Assembly: GCA_018066285.1 (NCBI GenBank)
Contig: JAGHRS010000029.1
Coordinates: 1 to 64,000, forward strand
Length of the DNA stretch: 64,000 nt
DNA from: Candidatus Treponema caballi
Lineage (GTDB): Bacteria > Spirochaetota > Spirochaetia > Treponematales > Treponemataceae
Direction of reading: 5' to 3'
The position numbers and the translations under genes are program-made. Of the stretch, positions 59,855 to 64,000 are shown piece by piece. Within the stretch, counting starts at the first letter, position 1, and each line of letters begins with the position of its first letter. A model generated the notes under the pieces. The model did not search any database and had not been told where the DNA came from. It worked only from the letters and a program-made list of their open reading frames with translations.

Positions 59855-61317
59855 TGATATACGATGTTGCCATCATTGGTGCCGGAATAATCGGCGCTTC
59901 AATTGCGCGGGAACTTTCGCGCTATAAACTGCAGGTGTGCATGCTTGAAAAAGCAGACGACGTTTCCTGCGGCACATCAAAAGCAAACTCAGGCATTATC
60001 CACGCAGGATACGACCCTGAGCCGGGTTCCCTCATGGCAAAGCTTAATGTTGAAGGTTGCGCCATGTACCCGGAATGGGCTGAGCAGCTGCATTTTGACT
60101 ACAAGAACATAGGTTCACTTGTTGTCGGCTTCTGTGACGAAGACATGGCGCACATCAAGAAACTGTACGAGCGCGGTCTTAAGAACGGAGTACCCGGCAT
60201 GAAGATCATCGACCGGGATGGGCTTGTGAAACTGGAGCCTAACATCAGCGAGAACGCGGTCGGTGCGCTTTTAGCAACGTCAGCAGGTATCATCAGCCCG
60301 TACATGGCGACATGGGCTATTGCTGAGAACGCTGTCATAAACGGCGTAAAGCTCTTTGTTGAAAACGAAGTACACGGCATCACCGGCCCCGAAGAAAACG
60401 CGGATAAGCTCTGGGTTCTTCACACAGGACAGGGCGACATTCAGGCAAAGTGCGTCATCAACGCAGCGGGCCTGTACGCAGACACTATCAGCAAGATGGC
60501 GGGCGCACGCGACTTTGTGATCAAGCCACGTCGCGGTGAATACTTCCTGCTCGACAGCAACTGCACGAGTCTTGCACACCACACGCTGTTCCAGACACCT
60601 GATGCCATGGGAAAGGGCGTTCTCGTCACTCCGACAGTCGACGGCAACATCCTCGTAGGCCCTTCAGCCGGAGATGGCTCTCCTAAGGACAACACAGCAA
60701 CAACAAGAAGCGGCCAGGATCTGATTTTCGACAAGGGCGAAAAGACCATTCCTAACATTCCGCGCAGAAACATCATCAACTCGTTCGCAGGCATCCGCGC
60801 CATCGCTTACAATGCAGACGGCACGCCGGTGAACGACTTCATTATAGAAGAAGACGCCAACAAGAAGGGCTTCATCAACGTTGCGGGCATCTGTTCACCA
60901 GGCCTGACGGCAGCACCGGCAATCGGCGTCTATGTCACAAAGCTCGTTGAAAAAGCAGGCATCGCGCTCGTCCCGAACAAGGACTTCATCGCCGTCCGTA
61001 AGGGCATTGAGTCTTTCAAGAACGCAACGGCTGAGCGCAAGGAACAGCTCATTGAAGAAGATCCGCTGTACGGCCGCATCATCTGCCGCTGCGAAATGAT
61101 TACCGAGGCAGAGATTGTCCGCGCAATCAAGTCACCTGTAGGCGCACGCGACCTTGATGGCGTCAAGCGGCGGACAAGAGCCGGCATGGGACGATGCCAG
61201 GGCGGTTTCTGTTCACCACGCGTCACCGACATCATAAGCCGCGAGCGTGGCATTGAAATGACGAGCGTCACCAAGAACGGCGGCTGTTCGTACATCCTCA
61301 ATTCAAAGACGAGATAA
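59854..61317 (+). CDS. glpA: FAD-dependent glycerol-3-phosphate dehydrogenase-like protein with BFD-type iron-sulfur domain
   Basis: 487 residues. DVAIIGAGIIGASIARELSRY (residues 4-24) binds FAD, CGTSKANSGIIHAGYDPEPGS follows, and NVAGICSPGLTAAPAIGVYV closes the DAO fold at about 350. The C-terminal 90 residues are a [2Fe-2S] BFD-like domain with CRCE and CQGGFC. This architecture matches the anaerobic GlpA subunit. It would oxidise glycerol 3-phosphate to dihydroxyacetone phosphate and hand electrons to the partners encoded next. Starts inside the glpK stop codon. Confidence 0.85.
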   Translation: MIYDVAIIGAGIIGASIARELSRYKLQVCMLEKADDVSCGTSKANSGIIHAGYDPEPGSLMAKLNVEGCAMYPEWAEQLHFDYKNIGSLVVGFCDEDMAHIKKLYERGLKNGVPGMKIIDRDGLVKLEPNISENAVGALLATSAGIISPYMATWAIAENAVINGVKLFVENEVHGITGPEENADKLWVLHTGQGDIQAKCVINAAGLYADTISKMAGARDFVIKPRRGEYFLLDSNCTSLAHHTLFQTPDAMGKGVLVTPTVDGNILVGPSAGDGSPKDNTATTRSGQDLIFDKGEKTIPNIPRRNIINSFAGIRAIAYNADGTPVNDFIIEEDANKKGFINVAGICSPGLTAAPAIGVYVTKLVEKAGIALVPNKDFIAVRKGIESFKNATAERKEQLIEEDPLYGRIICRCEMITEAEIVRAIKSPVGARDLDGVKRRTRAGMGRCQGGFCSPRVTDIISRERGIEMTSVTKNGGCSYILNSKTR

Positions 61318-61330
61318 GGAAGGCAGAGTT

Positions 61331-62629
61331 ATGGCACAGACAAAACTTGAATACGACATCGTCATAGTTGGTGGCGGCCCTGCCGGTCTTGCAGCCGCTG
61401 TTGCAGCAAAAAAAGCAGGAACTGATAAAATCCTGATCCTCGAGCGTGATACACGCCTTGGCGGCATCCTGCTACAGTGCATCCACAACGGATTCGGCCT
61501 GCACCACTTCGGCGAAGAGCTTACCGGACCTGAATATGCGGGCCGCTTCGTAGATGAGGTGAAAGAGCTTGGCATTGAGTACAAGACAGACACCATGGTT
61601 CTTGAAATTGCAGCACCAAAGGATTCACCAGTCCGTCAGGTTACGGCAATCAATACAAAAGACGGCCTCATGCTGATTGACGCAAAAGCGGTCATCCTCG
61701 CGATGGGCTGCCGTGAGCGCACCCGTGGCGCCCTCGTCATTCCAGGCACACGCCCCGCCGGCATATTCACTGCAGGCTCAATCCAGCGGTTCGTCAACAT
61801 TGACGGCTACCTGCCGGGAAAGAAGGTCGTCATCCTGGGCTCCGGCGATATCGGCCTTATCATGGCACGCCGCCTGACACTGGAAGGAGCTGAGGTAAAG
61901 CTCATCTGCGAGCTCATGCCGTTCAGCGCAGGCCTTACACGCAACATCGTACAGTGTGTCGAGAACTTCAACATTCCGCTTAAGTTCAGCCACACAATCA
62001 CTGAGATTCACGGAAAGGAGCGCGTTGAAGGCGTTACCGTCGCGGCTGTCGACAAAAACAGAAAACCGATTCCGGGCACGGAAGAGTTCGTTGAATGCGA
62101 TACGCTCCTGCTTTCAGTCGGTCTGATTCCTGAAAACGAGCTTTCAACAGGCGCCGGCGTTGCCATCGATTCAAGCACGTCAGGTCCGGTTGTCAACGAG
62201 CACATGGAAACGTCTGTCGACGGCATCTTTGCATGCGGCAACACCGTTCACGTTCACGACCTTGTCGACTTCGTAACTGCAGAAAGCTTACGCGCCGGCG
62301 AGAATGCGGCTAAGTTCGTGCAGGGCTACAAGCCTAAGAACCCGCAGCACATCACGCTTCGTCCGGGAAACCGCGTACGCTACACCGTGCCCCAGTTCTT
62401 TGAGTCAAACGAAAGCGACTCGAACGTTTCGATTATGTTCCGTCCGACGGATGTATACCGCGGCGTCACCATCACCGTATACAGCAACAACGAGCGCATC
62501 AAATCGATGAAGAAGAAGATTGTGCGCCCGGGTGAAATGCAGGTTGTCGAGCTCACACCAGAACAGCTGGCTAAGGTAAAGGACAACGTAACCGTGGCAA
62601 TTGAGATTCCAGAGGAGGATGTAGAGTAA
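61331..62629 (+). CDS. NAD(P)/FAD-dependent oxidoreductase (glycerol cluster)
   Basis: 432 residues with two Rossmann sites: YDIVIVGGGPAGLAAAVAAKKAG (FAD) and KKVVILGSGDIGLIMARRLTLEGAEV (NAD(P)H). LGGILLQCIHNGFGLHHFGEELTGPEY is typical of the partner proteins in glpA-like clusters. The Cys patch CGNTVHVHDL closes the FAD domain. It probably shuttles electrons between the GlpA-like protein and pyridine nucleotide. Its stop overlaps the DUF1667 start (TAATG). Confidence 0.88.
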   Translation: MAQTKLEYDIVIVGGGPAGLAAAVAAKKAGTDKILILERDTRLGGILLQCIHNGFGLHHFGEELTGPEYAGRFVDEVKELGIEYKTDTMVLEIAAPKDSPVRQVTAINTKDGLMLIDAKAVILAMGCRERTRGALVIPGTRPAGIFTAGSIQRFVNIDGYLPGKKVVILGSGDIGLIMARRLTLEGAEVKLICELMPFSAGLTRNIVQCVENFNIPLKFSHTITEIHGKERVEGVTVAAVDKNRKPIPGTEEFVECDTLLLSVGLIPENELSTGAGVAIDSSTSGPVVNEHMETSVDGIFACGNTVHVHDLVDFVTAESLRAGENAAKFVQGYKPKNPQHITLRPGNRVRYTVPQFFESNESDSNVSIMFRPTDVYRGVTITVYSNNERIKSMKKKIVRPGEMQVVELTPEQLAKVKDNVTVAIEIPEEDVE

Positions 62630-63021
62630 TGGCAGACGTAGTAACTGAAACAAAATCAATGACATGCATCATCTGTCCTATGGGATGCACCATGGAAGTC
62701 ACGACAGAGGATGATGGCGTTCAGAAAAAGGTCGTCAAAATCGTGGACAACAACTGTCCGCGCGGACCTGAATACGTGAAGAAGGAGCTTCTGAACCCGA
62801 CACGCACGCTTACCACAACGATTGAGGTCACCGGCGGAAAGCAGGTGCTCGTTCCGGTAAAGACGAAGGGTGAAGTTCCAAAGGCCCAGCTCATGAACTG
62901 CATGCAGGTCATCCGCCGCGCGTGTGTTGCAGCACCGGTAAAGCACGGGGATATCCTGATACACGACATCCTGGGCTCAGGCGTCAACGTCATCGCTTGC
63001 GCAGATGTGGAAAAACTGTAA
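62629..63021 (+). CDS. DUF1667 Cys-rich protein of the glycerol cluster
   Basis: 130 residues. It has CIICPMGCTMEVT (about residues 13-25) and NNCPRGPEY (about 44-52), four Cys that could bind an Fe-S cluster or metal, the DUF1667 hallmark. The family nearly always lies after glpA-like and FAD oxidoreductase genes, as here, and is thought to be a small electron-carrying subunit replacing GlpC. The reaction is not proven. Soluble; no signal. Confidence 0.88.
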   Translation: MADVVTETKSMTCIICPMGCTMEVTTEDDGVQKKVVKIVDNNCPRGPEYVKKELLNPTRTLTTTIEVTGGKQVLVPVKTKGEVPKAQLMNCMQVIRRACVAAPVKHGDILIHDILGSGVNVIACADVEKL

Positions 63022-63024
63022 AAT
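62997..63024 (+). promoter_or_regulatory. Promoter of the EamA gene (near-leaderless)
   Basis: TTGCGC (62997-63002), 16 nt, TAAAAT (63019-63024), inside the end of the DUF1667 gene; the ATG follows after 9 nt. Confidence 0.45.
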
Positions 63025-63033
63025 AACCAGGTA

Positions 63034-63930
63034 ATGACCTGGATTTTACTTGTTTTACTCTACGGGCTTCTTAAAGGGGCCCGTGAAATCGCTAAAAAGA
63101 AAGCAATGGAGACGAACTCCGTCATGGAGGTTCTTGTCGTCTACACATTGCTTTCTTTTTTATTTGTCATTCCTCAGGCACCGGAAGCAGGCGGCGTTAC
63201 CGCGCAACAGCTTGCTTTCATCGCGCTCAAGTCTTTTGTCATCTTCCTCGCATGGATATGCAGTTTCCGCTCGCTTAAGAAGCTGCCCGTAAGCCTTTTC
63301 GGCATTCTTGATCTGTCGCGCGTGCTTTTTGCGACGTTCTTTGGCGCCGTCATCCTGGGCGAAGATATGGGGCCGTGGCAGGTCGCCGGACTCATCGTCG
63401 TATGCGCGGGCCTCGTCATGCTGAAGTTCCGCCCCCGGAAAGCGGGCAACGCGCAAAAAGCGGATGGTGCCCTGACTGCAGACCCAGCGCCCGCACAGGA
63501 AACCGCGCCCGCCACAACGCTCTACGTCATCCTCGCGCTTCTGTCGTGCATGCTGAACGCCGTTTCAGGCTTCCTCGACAAAGTACTCATGAAAGACATC
63601 ACGAGCGCGCAGCTCCAGTTCTGGTACATGCTCTTCCTCATATCCTTCTACCTGATATACGTACTCGTCACGCGCGAGAAAATCCGTTCATCCGTGTGGA
63701 AAAACTGGTGGGTCTGGCTGCTCGCCATCATGTTCGTAATCGGCGACAAGGCACTGTTCGTCGCGAACGGCTATCCGGAAAGCAAAATCACCGTCATGAC
63801 GCTCATCAAGCAGAGCGGCTGCATCGTCGCAATTCTGGGCGGCAAGTTCATCTTCAAGGAGAAGAACACCACCTGGCGCCTGATATGCGCACTCGTAATT
63901 ATTGCGGGAATCGTGATGGGTGTGGTTTAA
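63034..63930 (+). CDS. EamA/DMT-family transporter
   Basis: 298 residues, about ten predicted membrane helices in two EamA repeats (LLVLLYGLLKGAREIAKKKAMETNS; LYVILALLSCMLNAVSGFLDKVLMKDITSAQ). They are joined by a hydrophilic loop (residues about 136-164) with QKADGALTADPAPAQE. Such proteins move amino acids, nucleotide sugars or other metabolites; the substrate is unknown. It is 12 nt after the DUF1667 gene, with only a weak CAGG before the ATG. Confidence 0.85.
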   Translation: MTWILLVLLYGLLKGAREIAKKKAMETNSVMEVLVVYTLLSFLFVIPQAPEAGGVTAQQLAFIALKSFVIFLAWICSFRSLKKLPVSLFGILDLSRVLFATFFGAVILGEDMGPWQVAGLIVVCAGLVMLKFRPRKAGNAQKADGALTADPAPAQETAPATTLYVILALLSCMLNAVSGFLDKVLMKDITSAQLQFWYMLFLISFYLIYVLVTREKIRSSVWKNWWVWLLAIMFVIGDKALFVANGYPESKITVMTLIKQSGCIVAILGGKFIFKEKNTTWRLICALVIIAGIVMGVV

Positions 63931-63948
63931 TAAAGGAAGGAGATTTTC

Positions 63949-64000
63949 ATGGCAGATTCAGATACCCCATTCTGGGCAAAAGACATTCCAGAAGGTGCAT
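63949..64000 (+). CDS. Start of an unidentified gene, cut by the window end
   Basis: ATG at 63949 after GGAAGGAG, 18 nt past the EamA stop. Seventeen codons are visible (MADSDTPFWAKDIPEGA). Too little to identify; the strong ribosome site supports a real gene. Confidence 0.6.
   Translation, partial: MADSDTPFWAKDIPEGA

Overview
The window looks like chromosome of a host-associated, anaerobic, sugar-fermenting spirochaete, most likely a gut or rumen Treponema. This rests on many short-signal lipoproteins with relaxed lipoboxes, ABC solute-binding proteins whose mature ends begin AGGKKE, a one-gene pyruvate:ferredoxin oxidoreductase, a glpK/FAD-oxidoreductase/DUF1667 cluster, and the lack of any aerobic respiration gene. 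The genus is inferred from gene style, not from a marker gene. I found no tRNA, rRNA, insertion sequence, prophage or CRISPR array.

Layout: 98-2188 repeat-rich lipoprotein; 2190-2860 a structured intergenic repeat, then a histidine leader peptide and attenuator; 2865-4825 hisG, hisB and a small conserved gene; 4851-7485 (minus) mscS, HD hydrolase, folA; 7592-14023 an alpha-galactoside system (GH36 enzyme, CUT1 ABC transporter, divergent AraC regulator); 14039-16025 a DUF763 gene and an hsp20 with a near-perfect sigma-54 promoter; 16028-22099 (minus) envelope and transport genes ending in a protease/propeller/barrel protein; 22229-28356 a mixed set including galE and a second AraC regulator; 28471-33645 nifJ, a small sigma-70-type factor and an SDR; 33820-44514 an envelope island with two tandem paralogous modules (large coiled-coil/barrel protein plus small lipoprotein), LPP20-like lipoproteins and an orphan ABC ATPase; 44583-50165 a second sugar system (LacI regulator, GH4 enzyme, CUT1 ABC transporter); 50347-56166 (minus) M29 peptidase, mnmE, PAP2 phosphatase, DUF4015 glycosidase-like protein; 56238-58248 pfk and an FMN enzyme; 58361-63021 a glycerol/glycerol-3-phosphate operon; then an EamA transporter and the start of one more gene.

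How it fits together: the two sugar systems would import galactosides or related glycosides and hydrolyse them inside the cell; galE, pfk and nifJ carry the products through the Leloir pathway and glycolysis to acetyl-CoA and reduced ferredoxin; glpK and its partners bring in glycerol. The non-coding DNA is unusually readable. A motif shared by the GH36 and ABC promoters lies exactly 38 nt from each -10 box. There is a perfect LacI-type palindrome, a sigma-54 promoter with upstream repeats, a His-codon attenuator, and about ten genes whose -10 box sits only 6-10 nt before the start codon with no ribosome-binding site, which suggests leaderless mRNAs. The least understood part is the duplicated envelope island at 34.7-41.7 kb.
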